64,000 nucleotides of DNA from Hermetia illucens. Lineage: Eukaryota; Arthropoda; Insecta; Diptera; Stratiomyidae. This document shows positions 47,837 through 58,879 of the stretch, in pieces. The stretch covers positions 164,290,091 to 164,354,090 of the forward strand of contig NC_051849.1 in the NCBI RefSeq assembly GCF_905115235.1, in the 5' to 3' direction. A program made the translations under genes and the position numbers. A model generated the notes under the pieces. The model was not told where the DNA came from and did no database searches. It saw only the letters and a program-made list of their open reading frames with translations. Numbering within the stretch: position 1 is the first letter of the stretch; the number at the start of each line of letters is the position of its first letter.

Positions 47837-49666
47837 ATGATGAGGGCGACATTGGCATTATTGGTGATTGGACTCACAGCAGGTACTTGGCAAAGATAAA
47901 TAACAAAACCAAAGCTAAGTCTAATTCTCTATCTTTTTGTACTTTAGTCCTTGGTGCTCCAAGTTATGATCCCATCGTTGAGAAAGGTTGGACGCTGGTC
48001 CCAGATGAAAATGGAAATCTCAAAATGGTCACTCTTGAGGAGTTGGAATTCCAATATGCGCTAGCTAAGAGGGCTAAGGTGGTGGTTAAATTCACTTTAT
48101 ACACCCGCGCCAACCCAACTAAGGGCGAGGAAATGGTTCCAAATGATGCTGCTTGGCTGGCCCAATCTAATTTCAATCCAGCTAATCCAACCAGGTATGT
48201 TACTTAGTCATAATAGGAAGCTTATTGCCCTACCATATCCTTATATCACACTATTTTATCTCAGAAAATGGATAACTAACAACTTGCAAACTCAACATAA
48301 TTTTCAAAACTTTTACTATTATTTCCTAATTAATGAGTATGCACACGTAAATTCCGTTCGCATCCTATTAAAAGATGTTGATATCATGTTTGAGATAATT
48401 TATTCATTTACTTTATGCTTCCAACTCGCTCTATGTTGAGTTACTTCCGTATGAGCAAATAGCATGTGTAAGTGGAACGAGTCTACCGAACTGAGTCTCA
48501 CTTTCTTGCAAGATTTATGTCTAAATGCATATTCTCCTTTAACTTTAAATGGCTTCTAAATTCAGGACAGTCAGATATTTTCAACTTCTCTCCCGCTTTC
48601 AAATCACGTACAAGAACTTTGAACTGATTCGGTACTTGAAAGCGGTGAAACGACAACTTGCAAGAACTTTCTGAAACGATTCAGTTTCAAATTGATTGCC
48701 TGAATTTTGAAATTTACTGGTTCTGGTAAAAGTGAAAGTAGGAGTTCAGATAAAGATAAAGTTTCGGTTGCGTGCATTAGGTCGGGAGCAGTTTTTGCTC
48801 CATACGCTTTCGTCCTTCGGAATTCATGCAGTATATCTCTCATATATAATTCGCTGAAAGCTGGAGAAATTTTGCAGACACATTAATTTATGCTGAAAGT
48901 TAAAACGATCTTATGTTAAATGTTGTCATTTTGTAGGGTTATCTGCCACGGCTGGATGGGTGACGGAGACTCCAGTGTCATCGTTTTGAACCGTGATGCC
49001 TATTTGTCTCGTGGTGACTACAACGTCATCGGTATTGATTGGAGCAAAGGTGGTGGCACCATCAACTACATTGCAGCCCGTGCCAATGTTAATGAAGCTG
49101 CTACACAAGTTGCCTCCTACTTGGATTTCTTGACTCAACATGGCTTGAAATATAACGATGTTTATCTGATTGGTCACAGCTTGGGTGCTCATGTCGTCGG
49201 AATGACTGGCAAGTACATCAACGGAAAAGTGAACACCATCTACGGTTTGGATCCTGCCATGCCTTTGTTCTTCGAAAATAAGCCAGATGAACGTCTTAAT
49301 GATAGTGATGCCGAATATGTTCAAACAATTCAAACCAACGCTGGTGTCCTCGGTTTTGACGTTCCAATTGGTAATGGTGCCTTCTACCCTAACTGGGGTG
49401 GTGACCAACCTGGCTGTGGTTTGGATATTGCTGGCACTTGCGCTCACTACAGATCATGGGCCTACCTCGCCGAATCCATTACTGATGACCTTTTCTGGGC
49501 CGTAAAGTGCCAACAGGGCTACGAAGCCATTAAAGAAAAGTACTGTCCAGATAAGGGATCCGTCGCTCTTATGGGTGGTGAACCATCAGACCACAATGCT
49601 GTCGGTGTTTACTACTTGCCAACTAACACCAAGGAACCCTACGCCAAAGGAAAATTCTTCTTGTAA
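47837..49666 (+). CDS. Secreted lipase 4 (pancreatic-lipase-like family, insect type)
   Basis: Three coding exons, 47837-47882, 47948-48194 and 48937-49666, give 340 residues (339 if the adjacent second ATG is used, which makes exon 1 43 nt as in the paralogues). Exon 2 is 247 nt, exactly as in lipase 1, while intron 2 is about 740 nt against 91 nt there. Residues 1-18 are a signal peptide (MMRATLALLVIGLTAVLG). The core shows VICHGW, GHSLGAH with Ser179, Asp203 in GLDPAMPLF and His268 in CAHYRS; the His region differs from the CSHGRS of the others. A short lid and no C-terminal domain are as in the family. The C-terminus ends KGKFFL, longer than its relatives. It is intact, secreted, and of neutral lipase or phospholipase type. 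The frame running in from 47,752 is read-through of the 5' leader and intron 1. Confidence 0.94.
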
Positions 49667-49674
49667 ATCTGTGA

Positions 49675-49680
49675 AATAAA
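49675..49680 (+). terminator. Poly(A) signal of lipase 4
   Basis: AATAAA starts 9 bases after the stop codon; the 3' untranslated region would be very short. Confidence 0.6.
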
Positions 49681-50439
49681 TTGTAGAATTCACTCCATTT
49701 AGTATTCCTTTTTTTATAGCAATGTAATAGGAATGCAAAAATACATATATTTTTAAAGAACGTCAAACTCGAGACTGTTTAGAAAATAATATTTAATAAG
49801 TGAATATTTAAGGGACTTTTTGATTTTCTAGCCTAGTGCAATGCAAAATGGTGTGCGTTCCAAATGTGAAGAATGAAGATCAGATCCATGATGATGATTT
49901 AGTGATTAGACCATGAAGTTTTGAAACCGAAGACACAAATTTGAAATCTGATAGGAGATGGAATTGATTAGTAGTTCAAATGTCGGGTATTAGTCTATTG
50001 GGCTTGAGTCATACCAACCACTTTACCTTTTGGCGAAATGTTACGGTCTTGAAATCGTTCTGTAACTCTTTTCGAGGAATGGCTTCAAATTGGATTGCTT
50101 CGGCGTCAACAAAGTTATGTTTGGTTTCCTTCCATGAAACAGTTTATTTTAGTATTTCCTATTCATTCCTCTGTGGAATGTAAGGTACCCGCACAGTGTC
50201 TTCGCTGTTATTGTTTTCTACCATCTACTTTTAAAATTCGTTTGCTATACTAAGAAGAAAAACGTTAGATTTTTGGGAAGGATGCAGTTCTCCAACACTG
50301 GATGTCGTAGGCCCACATCTGCTTCATTGCAATTTTTTGTAAGAGGACTTTGTACTCAAGTGAAATTTTCCTGCTTTCGCTAGTAGTCAATGGGTGCTTC
50401 AGTTTTACTGCATTTTCGAGAAATGAATCTTTTTCCCAA
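49681..50439. other. Intergenic; possible mariner-type relic at 50,000-50,160 (-)
   Basis: On the minus strand a stretch reads FVDAEAIQFEAIPRKELQND, like the end of Tc1/mariner transposases (a KF.d.eaIq.....IP...F motif). It is short, with no terminal repeats seen, so it is only tentative. The rest is unremarkable. Confidence 0.3.
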
Positions 50440-50960
50440 GTGTATGTCAAGTTATTGTGACGCAACGCCCTCTGCCGAGAGTAGATCCTTCGCGTCGGCG
50501 GCTGCAGTGATCGTCGCTGACCAGGGAATGCAAATTAAGTCCCTTTTCTCGGAATTATTCAAACTCCTGGAATTCAAACGCCAGGGAACTACTGCTTACC
50601 ACCACAATTTAATCGGATGCTAGAACGTTAGCACCGGACGCTGAAAGCCGCCATTATGGCTCGCGATGATCCGTCCTGGACTCAGGTCTTGCCTCTTGTC
50701 CTACTCGGCCTATGAACAACCCGCCGAGAGGAGTTTGGTGCGAGCCCCGGGGAGCTGGTATACGGGGAGAACCCAAGACTCCCAACACCTCCCACACGAT
50801 ATTCGTCCGCACCTGCCTGCGCCCCCATGGAACTGGACTCGTGCACGCACGTCCTGGACAGGCCGGATGCTGCCCGGAAGCTGCTGCAGCCTCCATACGA
50901 AGGCCCGTACCGTGTTCTCGAGCGGGGAGAGCATTTCTTCCAGCTCGAGATCATCATCAT
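50440..50960 (+). mobile_element. Ty3/gypsy integrase fossil
   Basis: The + strand carries a decayed integrase region of a Ty3/gypsy element: ADQGMQIKSLFSELFKLLEF in the catalytic core and PPYEGPYRVLERGEHFFQLE at the C-terminal end. It stops where the LINE-C 3' tail begins, so it is older than that insertion. No LTRs were found. It is clearly broken, with several breaks. Confidence 0.7.
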
Positions 50961-51502
50961 CATCAACGGCGCAACAACTGGTATGCGTTCTAGGCCTGCC
51001 TTAATAAGGAACTCCAGACATCCCGGTTTTGCGCCGAGGTCCACCAATTCGATATCCCTAAAAGCTGTCTGGCGTCCTGACCTACGCCATCGCTCCATCT
51101 TAGGCAGGGTCTGCCTCGTCTTCTTTTTCTACCATAGATATTACCCTTATAGACTTTCCGGGTGGGATCATTCTCATCCATACGGATTAAGTGACCCGCC
51201 CACCGTAACTTATTGAGCCGGATTTTATCCACAACCGGACGGTCATGGTATCGCTCATAGATATCGTCATTGTGTAGGCTACGGAATCGTCCATCCTCAT
51301 GTAGGGGGCCAAAAATTCTTCGGAGAACGCGGCCAAGAGTTCGCAATTTTTCTTGCTAAGAACTCAAGTTTCCGAGGAATACATGAGGACTGGCAAGATC
51401 ATAGTCTTGTACAGTAAGAGCTTTGACCCTATGGTGAGACGTTTCGAGCGGAACAGTTTTTGTAAGCTGGAATAGGCTCTGTTGGCTGACAGCCACCGTG
51501 CG
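50957..51502 (-). mobile_element. LINE-C 3' part (RTE-like), split by the LTR element
   Basis: The minus strand reads KLRWAGHLIRMDENDPTRKV, then GRKRRRGRPCLRWSDGV, and ends QLLGISNWWTSAQNRDVWSS with LLRQA, the tail of RTE-like ORF2 proteins. The 3' end is a run of ATG triplets (50,957-50,975 as CAT on the + strand), as usual for RTE elements. Its upstream part resumes at 58,880-58,912 beyond the inserted LTR element: NRYDEEIRARWLSANRAYSS is encoded across the empty site. It carries small frame errors elsewhere. The related copy is at 61.7-63.6 kb. Confidence 0.8.
51499..51502. repeat. Target-site duplication TGCG (left)
   Basis: TGCG directly precedes the left LTR and recurs directly after the right LTR at 58,880-58,883. 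A 4-bp duplication is standard for Ty3/gypsy integrases. Confidence 0.85.
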
Positions 51503-51874
51503 AGTTAAATGGTTGTTATTTAACAATCCAAAAAAAAATATATAATTAACTTCCCGAGTATATAAATAAAAGAAAACCGTTTTAATTAATTTCTTTAGAA
51601 ATTTTTATTCAAAACAAGTTCCTTGCTCGAGAGCGGTCTTAAGACTTAAAACATAATTGCAAAATTGATTGCACCGTTGTGCAAAAATGCAAGATTGCAT
51701 AAAATTGCTTTTAGAGATTCCAGAATTAAGAATTCGAAATTTATTCCCATGGTCTAAATTTGCAAGTTAAGCAAAGACCAGTCCGTTCTAGTGAAACTGG
51801 ACTCCCTAGTCACGTTGCTGGAACGGACGTCGTTTATATTTTCTGCGGAATGTGGGGTTTCGGATAACGTAACT
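51503..51874 (-). repeat. LTR (3' LTR of the minus-strand element)
   Basis: 372 bp, starting AGTTAAATGG and ending GATAACGTAACT on the + strand, nearly identical to 58,506-58,879. The AGTTA/TAACT ends form the short inverted termini seen in gypsy-type LTRs. Confidence 0.92.
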
Positions 51875-51887
51875 CCTCCCCCCCCTT
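51875..51887 (-). other. Polypurine tract
   Basis: On the minus strand AAGGGGGGGGAGG abuts the 3' LTR, the primer for plus-strand DNA synthesis in this family. Confidence 0.75.
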
Positions 51888-53180
51888 AATTCTGGATTCT
51901 CCTGAAGCCGGTTAATAATTTTAACTTTGAATTTTTTATGTTTACAATAAATATATGTTATTGAAAACAAAACTATGGTTATTATAACGTATATTGAAAT
52001 GTTTAACTTGGAATTTATCAATTTATGAGACTTCAATTCCTGAATTTCTTTTATGTTATCTTCTTGGTTATATACAATTTCCTCAAAAGTTAATTTTGCA
52101 TTGGCTTGTGGTAAGTATTTGTTTTCTAGGATCACAAATTTACTTATGTACTTAACAATTTTGTTGCTAAAAATCCTGTCATTGATTTGAAGGGTACAAT
52201 TTCTAAAGTTAATAAAATAGTTTCCGGTAAGTATCATTTTTCTGGAATCGCAAGAACTATTCAGTTTTACATTGTTCATATTATTAAGAATGACAATATC
52301 GTTTCCAACTTCGATTAATTCATCTTGCGCACTTTTGATGAATTTACAATTATTTTTGACTATACAATTTTTGCTTGGAGAAAGTTCTTTTAGGGACTTC
52401 GCTTCCTGGTAGTAATATGTTTTGCTATTGAGTTCAATAATGTATTCCGGTTCCTGATCAATCTGTTTACCGTCAGATGTTGCAATGGGTATAAAAGTTT
52501 TTTATCGATTTTTATAGTTTTGGGTGGAATTTTAATCGCGAGTACGATTGAATCATTGATATATTTGGCTACTCCTAGTTTTATGTTCGAAAGTTTATTA
52601 AAGTCAATGTCATAATTCCTAACTTCTTCAATGGTGAGTATGTTGGAAAATAAAATACCGGTTCTGGCTGATTATATGGTTTCCTGATGTTTTCAACTTG
52701 TCTTTTAATCAGATCTATTATAATTTAATCATTTGTTCCAGGAATAGGTTTTGCTCAAAATTTCGGTCTTCTGCTGCTTACCGCAGCTATTAATTTTATT
52801 TGAAATTGCCAATATATCTGATTCTCTCTATGTTTCGTCGATCGTCGTTGTCCATTGTCCCGAATATCCAGTTCATTGCTGTACCACCTAGGTTAATAAG
52901 ACCTCGTTTAGATTTATGCGGGATTAGTGTTCTGATACAAGATTTGATACTTTCTATTTGGTAAGTTGGTTTCATTGAATTTATGGTTAATTCGATTTTA
53001 GTGACTAAATCTAATATATCCTTGGGGTGAATTATGTGTAGCACTATATCAAAGTTACTAACTAATTCGATTTCGTTGGTTTTTATTTCGACGTATCCCA
53101 CTTCGGAGTTGATTTTTTCTATAACTAACGTTTGTTGAGACAACGGGATCATGGCTAGGATTCCAATTATGAACAATACC
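51880..53180 (-). pseudogene. env region of the errantivirus-like element (fossil)
   Basis: Between the Ulp1-like domain and the 3' LTR, pieces of an errantivirus-type envelope are visible: a cleavage/fusion-like region KSKRGLINLGGTAMNWIFG near 52,880 and, further on, a hydrophobic membrane segment VIITIVLFSITYIYC before the end. The family usually expresses env from a spliced RNA. This region is clearly broken and is treated as a fossil. Confidence 0.7.
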
Positions 53181-53309
53181 TGAAAAATTTATGAATTTTA
53201 CAGGTTGGGTTACGGAAGTATGGTTATCTTTGTTAAAGAAGTAGTTTTCCCTGTATTATCTCTAGAATTATCTTTTTTCGAAGGTATGGAATATGTGTTT
53301 GTGAAAACG

Positions 53310-53925
53310 TTATTTTGCTATTACGTAAAATATATTCGGCGACGATGCAGCTAAATAAGCCGCAGGCATTCCCATTTTCCTGCTGCGGGGTTTCTTTTGA
53401 CGTTGGATTCTTTCCTTTACAAAATCGGATGTGTCAAATGGTTCCTTCCGTTTATCCAATGACTCGGCTTGTAAATAATTTTCCAAAGTATCGAGTAATG
53501 CTGAATTCGGCGTACCTAATGAATCATAGTACCTGATTGCCTTATTTTTTATGTCGATGGTTGCCAGGCACCAATGTAGGTGATTAACGTGAACTGGGAT
53601 TAAGATCACATCGTTCGAAAAGATATCCACTTTTCTGGTCCATCTTTTAATCGCACTATAGCCGATTCGTAGAAGTTGTGGTACGAAAAACGTACTCATG
53701 GCATATACCTTCAATCCGTCTGGAGTTTGTTGTTCACTCCGCTCCATAATAAGATTCAAGTAAAAATTGATGATATTATCATTTGGCCAATTGTTTTCCA
53801 TTAATGTTTTTATGTCGCTTCTAGTAATATTTATGCAAAATTTTGATATTAGTACATCCTTGTTTAAACCTTGAGATGTTGCCTCATTGATCACGGCTAT
53901 TTGTTCATTGGTGAATTCTGGAAAT
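53310..53925 (-). other. Ulp1/SENP-like SUMO-protease domain within the LTR element
   Basis: Directly after the integrase region the reading frame enters a segment strikingly like the catalytic domain of animal Ulp1/SENP proteases (peptidase family C48): NITRSDIKTLMENNWPNDNI and INFYLNLIMERS, then VYAMSTFFVPQLL, IKRWTRKVDIFS, HLHWCLATID and AIRYYDSLG, with ESLDKRKEPFDTSDF. In host cells this enzyme cleaves SUMO. Here it has no intron and belongs to a retroelement, so it looks like a captured host cDNA segment. As part of this element it is treated as a fossil. Confidence 0.85.
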
Positions 53926-56900
53926 TCATTTATACTTCCATCTTTTTCATTTTCTGAATGGTTCCCGAATTTGAACGGTCTTTTGATATTACTCTCATGA
54001 ATGTTTTTAAGTTTATATTTCCTAAATTTAGGTAGCTCTTTGTGCCTAACGGATTTATAGTTTTTAATAAATCCTTCTTTTCTGGTTTCTGTGTATTCCT
54101 GTCGGTTTTCGTTTCTCTTTCCTATAATTTTCTGCTTAGTTTTCTCTATCCTTTCTTTGATAGTCTCATGGTTTACTTTGTGTTCCATGACATCTAGAGG
54201 AGTGGATTTAATTGTGGAATGATAACTTGTGTTATAATATTTTACTGCTAGTAACATTTGTATCCGTATAGGGCGTTTTTCCTCCAAATTGAGTGCTCGG
54301 ATCCTTTCGGTGATTGTGTTGTGGAATCTTTCGATATCAGCATTCCCAGTATGGCTGTTGGGCTTTGTGAAATGATATTGTATTTTCTGTTCTTTAAAAT
54401 ATTCTTTTATATTAATTGTATTGAACCCATTGTCAAGTATAAACTTCTTTACCTTTTCTCTTATTGATAGGAATTGTATTATTTTTTCAAGAAGAGTGTG
54501 GCTATTTTTATCTTCGAAATAGAAGCTGACTGCATGTTTGGAAAATTTATCGATGAAATTTATAAATGGATGTTTGCAGATTGAATAAATATCAACATGA
54601 ATGGTTTCATTAATTGTTGAGGCGGTTTCAGTTAGATAGAATTTTTTCTTGATCGGGTTCCTATCATATTTTGCTCCGCTGCAAATATCGCAATTATTGA
54701 TTATTTGGTGGACTGCAACTTTCAATTTTGGGTTATAAATTTTGGTTTTGATTCCCTCGTATGATGGTATTATCCCAGAATGTCCTGATTCATTTTTGTG
54801 GTACAGTGATATCTGTTTATGCAGTTCTTCCTCTTCTTCGATATCAGTGGCAAGAAAGCTACATTTGACGAATTTAGCTGCGTCAGTACTTCTGTATAAA
54901 TTGATTAAGATTTGTTGCAGTTTATTATATTCGTGGTCGTTAAGATACGAATAAATACCTACTTTTCCTTTGGTAATATATCTACGTAGAATATCACTAA
55001 GATTTCGGTTTTCGAAATCTTGTGTATCCACGAAGATTCTCCTGTTTTTGAAAGGGTACACAATTTCATGGTCCTTTTTTTCTTTTAGTATAATTTAGGT
55101 TCTAAAGCGATTTACTACTGTTTCCAAAATAGGTATGTGATCATCAAAATTCTCTTCTTGTGAGTGAATAGTTTGGACTTCTATTGATTCATCAATGGCA
55201 TTCACCTCATCTTCAGCTGGGTTGTTCCATTTATCTCCCAATATGTCGTGTATTTCGAGAACTGGTTCTTGTAGTAAATTGATTTCTTGTGTATTACTGT
55301 TGATTCGGCTTAGAAAGTCCGCTATGCGGTTGTCTTTCCCTTTTATGTAATCAATTTTCATATTATACTCTCCTAGTGAAATTAACCACCTCTGTAAGCG
55401 TGGGTTAATATCCTTGCCAGTGTATTTGGTTTGAAGCCATTTAATTGTCTGGTGGTCTGTTTGGAGGTCGAATTCCTTACCAAACAAATAGGGTCGAAAA
55501 TATTGTGTTCCCCAAACTATGGCAAGTAACTCTTTCTCAATCGTTGAGTAATTTTTCTCATGATTGTTAAGAGTTCTAGATGCGTAACATATAGGATGTC
55601 CTTCTTGTGTAAGGACTGCTCCCAAGGCGAAGTTGCTAGCATCTGTAACCAATTTAAATTTTTTTGTAAAGTCTGGATATTTAAGAATGGGGTGATTAGT
55701 AATGATCTCCTTCAATTTATCGAAGGCTGCTATGTAATTGGGATCATTTTTGTTTATGGTCATTCCCTTTTTGAGGTATCTAGTTGGAGGGTATGCAACT
55801 TTTGCGTAATCGTTAATAAATTTACGGTAATACCCAGTTACTCGCAGGAACTGCTTAATTTGTTTGGTGGTGGTAGGTAATTTTATGTCACGAATTACTT
55901 TGATTTTGTTTGGGTTGGGTTTAACTCCTTCAGGGGTTAAAATATGACCAAGATATTGAGTTTCTTTTTTCAGGAAACTGCATTTATCTATTTGAATTTT
56001 TAGGTTCGACTCCTTCAACCTATCAAATACTTTCCTTATACTATTTATCTGCTCCTCAAGCGACGTACTAAAAATTAAAATGTCGTCGAGGTAGACCACA
56101 CAAATTTTATTAATTAGACCTCTCAGAACGGTGTTCATCAACCGTTGAAAGGTTGATGGTGCATTTTTCAATCCAAATGGCATTCTGATATATTCATAAT
56201 GACCAAATGGAGTCGAGAATGCCGTTTTTTTCCTGTCCTCGGGCTTCACCAGGATTTGGTGAAATCCCTTCGCTAAGTGAATGCTAGTAAAATATTGTGC
56301 TCTCCCTAGTTTATCGAGGATGCCCTCAATGTTTGGTATAGGGAAGCGGTCGCTAATTGTGACTTCGTTTAGACGTCTATAGTCTATAACGATGCGCCAT
56401 TTTTGGGTTCCGGAATTGTCCAATTTTTTTGGAACGATCCATAGTGGACTATTATAAGGGGAATCACTTTGCGTAATAATACCCTGGTCAAGCATTTCTT
56501 TAATTTGCTTGCCAATTTCTTTCTCATGGACTTGAGGGTATCTATATATTTTAGAATATATAGGGTTATTAACTGTTGTCACAATTTCATGTTGTGTTTC
56601 ATGAGTGCAAGTTAATTTGTCACCTTCCTTATAGAAAAGGCTTTGAAATTTCTTTAAAGTTTTTAATATGGCTTGTTTTTTGATACAATTTAAATGATCG
56701 AGATTAAGTTTATCGATTGTACCGGATTCTAGGTTGCAAATTTCGTTTATGATGTAAGGGTTGTCCTTATACTCAAAATAAAGTTTATTGTTGTTAATTT
56801 CTATGTAACCCTTGTCTAAATTGATTTTTGCTTTTAGAGGGATAAGAAAATTTGTTCCAATGATACTTACCTCTGCTCCTGAATCAATCAGAAACCTAAG

Positions 56901-56927
56901 TTTGGTATTATCGATAGTTAAAAACAC
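53926..56927 (-). other. pol region: protease, RT, RNase H, integrase
   Basis: In order on the minus strand: aspartic protease ([13 protein letters not shown]), RT with the catalytic YLDD in [11 protein letters not shown] near 56,090, RNase H starting [18 protein letters not shown] near 55,640, an integrase zinc-binding HHCC module (HKNESGH, CDIC) near 54,700-54,800, and an integrase core with the D,D,E pattern (HVDIYS, ILDNGF, ADIERF) at 54,330-54,600. This is the Ty3/gypsy order. The family usually makes pol by read-through from gag. Confidence 0.88.
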
Positions 56928-57034
56928 TAAGGATAAGGTTTTTCCTGAGGCTCTTCCTGAAAATTTATATCTCCCTGGATATTCCCAAATTCCATAGGTT
57001 CTGAATCGTCAAAATTGTTTGGTCTTGTTTTAAA

Positions 57035-58216
57035 TTATCTGAAGTTTTTGTTATTAGATTGTCTACTATGTCCAGAACTATTGTTGTCGAAGTTTCTGTA
57101 CTGTTCTGAGTTTCTGTTTCGTCGAGACTGTTCCGAGTTGTCTGTATTATAATTTGAATATTTTTGGTTATAGCCGTCGGTTGGCTTAGAATTATAATTT
57201 TTAGTACGATTGGAATGGTTATATTGGTTTGGTTGGGAGTTACTTTTGTTATTATTATTATCACGATTGAAATTGTTATTGTAGCGATTTGGTTTGAAAT
57301 TATTATAATCACTGTTTGGTTGTGAATCGTTACTATGGTGATACGATTGGAAATGGTTATTTCCAGAATTTTTAAAGTTTCCTCTTTTGGATTCTTTTCC
57401 ATTCACATCACGATTTCTATTTTTGCGATAACTATATTCCGTCTCGTCTAACAAACCTAAATCATCAAATTTATTGAAGACCTCAATTAAGGACATATTT
57501 TGAGTAATATTAATACGGTAACTACCAATAAGCATGTCCTTAACGACATCTACTAAATTTTTATTATTATTTTCAGGTGAATAATTTGTGGGTTTATTGT
57601 CGTCGAACTCATATAACTCTTTTAAACTATTACAAATTACTCTAAAGTTATCAAATAATTCACGAGGAGTACTCACTTTAAGAGATCGGCATTCATCCAT
57701 GAGTTTTTTATAACTTTTCCTGGGCCTGAAGTTGGCTCTCAGCTCCATTTTAACAGCATCCCACGTCACATTTTCGCCTAATCGCTGAATACACCGCTTG
57801 GCTTCTCCTTGTATTTTTTCTTTGATAATGATTATCAATCCATGTCTAATCAAATGCTCGTTGTTACTACATAGAGAAATTATGTTTTCCACACCGTTGA
57901 TAAACTCCGTCAACGTGTAATTTCCTTGGCCAGTAACTGTTTTAACATGGCTAAATCTGTTCAGAATTTGGTCTGTTGATAACTTCAATTCCCTTATCTC
58001 TCGCTGTTGTAATTGCTGTGGTTGTTGCTGATATTGTTGTGGTTGTTGCCGCAGACTTTCGAAGTCCTGCTGGTATTGGGCGTGCAAACCCTGTAGTGCC
58101 TGTCGAAGCGCTACAATTTCCATTTCTGGGTTCGCCATTATATTGTTCCAAGTTTGATTTATCGATCGGTTGTTGTTGAAAGTAATGGACCTCGCTGATC
58201 GCATCAAAACTGACAA
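57035..58216 (-). other. gag region of the errantivirus-like element
   Basis: An open frame of about 393 codons begins near the 5' LTR leader. It has a Gln-rich stretch (QQPQQYQQQPQQLQQ) near residues 57-71, a capsid-like helical middle (TLTEFINGVENIISLC and later LKVSTPRELFDNFRVICNSL) and an Asn/Arg/Ser-rich C-terminus instead of a clear zinc knuckle, as is common in errantivirus Gag. Confidence 0.75.
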
Positions 58217-58494
58217 TGCTCAAAGAGTTTGCAATCCGCACTATATGTTTTCACAATTGGATTGATTTTTGGGTTTGCAATTGACACTAAATATTTTCAC
58301 AATTGCACTGACTTTTTAGATTTGAGTTCACTATTGTTTATCTACATATATAGTTAGATAAACTAAGAACAAAACTGATTTGTTGGTCACTGTATTCAAT
58401 TAGAATTTCGGTTATAACTCCAACAAAAAAATTTTCACAATTATTTCTAAATTCACGGTTCGATAGTCCTTATTCTTTTGAAAAGGACCAAAAC

Positions 58495-58506
58495 CCGACT
58501 GCGCCA
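58495..58506 (-). other. Primer-binding site (tRNA-Ser)
   Basis: The minus strand reads TGGCGCAGTCGG, the T being the last LTR base. This is complementary to the 3' end of insect tRNA-Ser (CCGACTGCG plus CCA) and is the primer site used by 17.6/297-type errantiviruses. Confidence 0.85.
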
Positions 58507-58879
58507 GTTAAATGGTTGTTGTTTAACAATCCAAAAAAAATATATAATTAATTAACTTCCCGAGTATATAAATAAAAGAAAACCGTTTTAATTAATTTCT
58601 TTAGAAATTTTTATTCAAAACAAGTTCCTTGCTCGAGAGCGGTCTTAAGACTAACTTAAAACATAATTGCAAAATTGATTGTTGTGCAAAAATGCAAGAT
58701 TGCATAAAATTGCTTTTCGAGATTCCAGAATTAAGAATTCGAAATTTATTCCCATGGTCTAAATTTGCAAGTTAAGCAAAGACCAGTCCGTTCTAGTGAA
58801 ACTGGACTCCCTAGTCACGTTGCTGGAACGGACGTCGTTTATATTTTCTGCGGAATGTGGGGTTTCGGATAACGTAACT
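58506..58879 (-). repeat. LTR (5' LTR of the minus-strand element)
   Basis: 374 bp, the partner of 51,503-51,874. The differences are about two substitutions and four short indels. Confidence 0.92.

Larger units (their letters stand above)
51503..58879 (-). mobile_element. Errantivirus-like Ty3/gypsy LTR element carrying a Ulp1-type domain
   Basis: This 7.4-kb element lies on the minus strand between LTRs of 372 and 374 bp that begin AGTTA and end TAACT, flanked by TGCG. Order from 5': LTR, tRNA-Ser primer site, gag, pol (protease, RT, RNase H, integrase), a Ulp1-like domain, env region, polypurine tract, LTR. The LTRs differ by about two substitutions and a few small indels, so the insertion is recent. 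Gag and most of pol look open; the env part is fragmentary. Overall it is broken, with perhaps three to five breaks. It sits inside a LINE-C copy. Confidence 0.9.

Noticed and set aside
47752-48207. Open frame of 151 codons beginning upstream of lipase 4
   Set aside because: It reads through the 5' leader and intron 1. The signal-peptide exon, splice sites and TATA box show the real start is at 47,837/47,840.
48926-49447. 173-codon minus-strand frame opposite lipase 4
   Set aside because: It mirrors the lipase codons on the other strand; there is no signal, motif or promoter.
50654-51216. Several overlapping frames at 50.65-51.2 kb with Pro/Arg-rich translations
   Set aside because: They arise from GC-richer gypsy and LINE-C relic sequence read in wrong frames.
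56965-57402. Ile-rich 145-codon frame overlapping gag
   Set aside because: It is a frame-shifted reading of the Asn-rich gag codons, not an independent protein.
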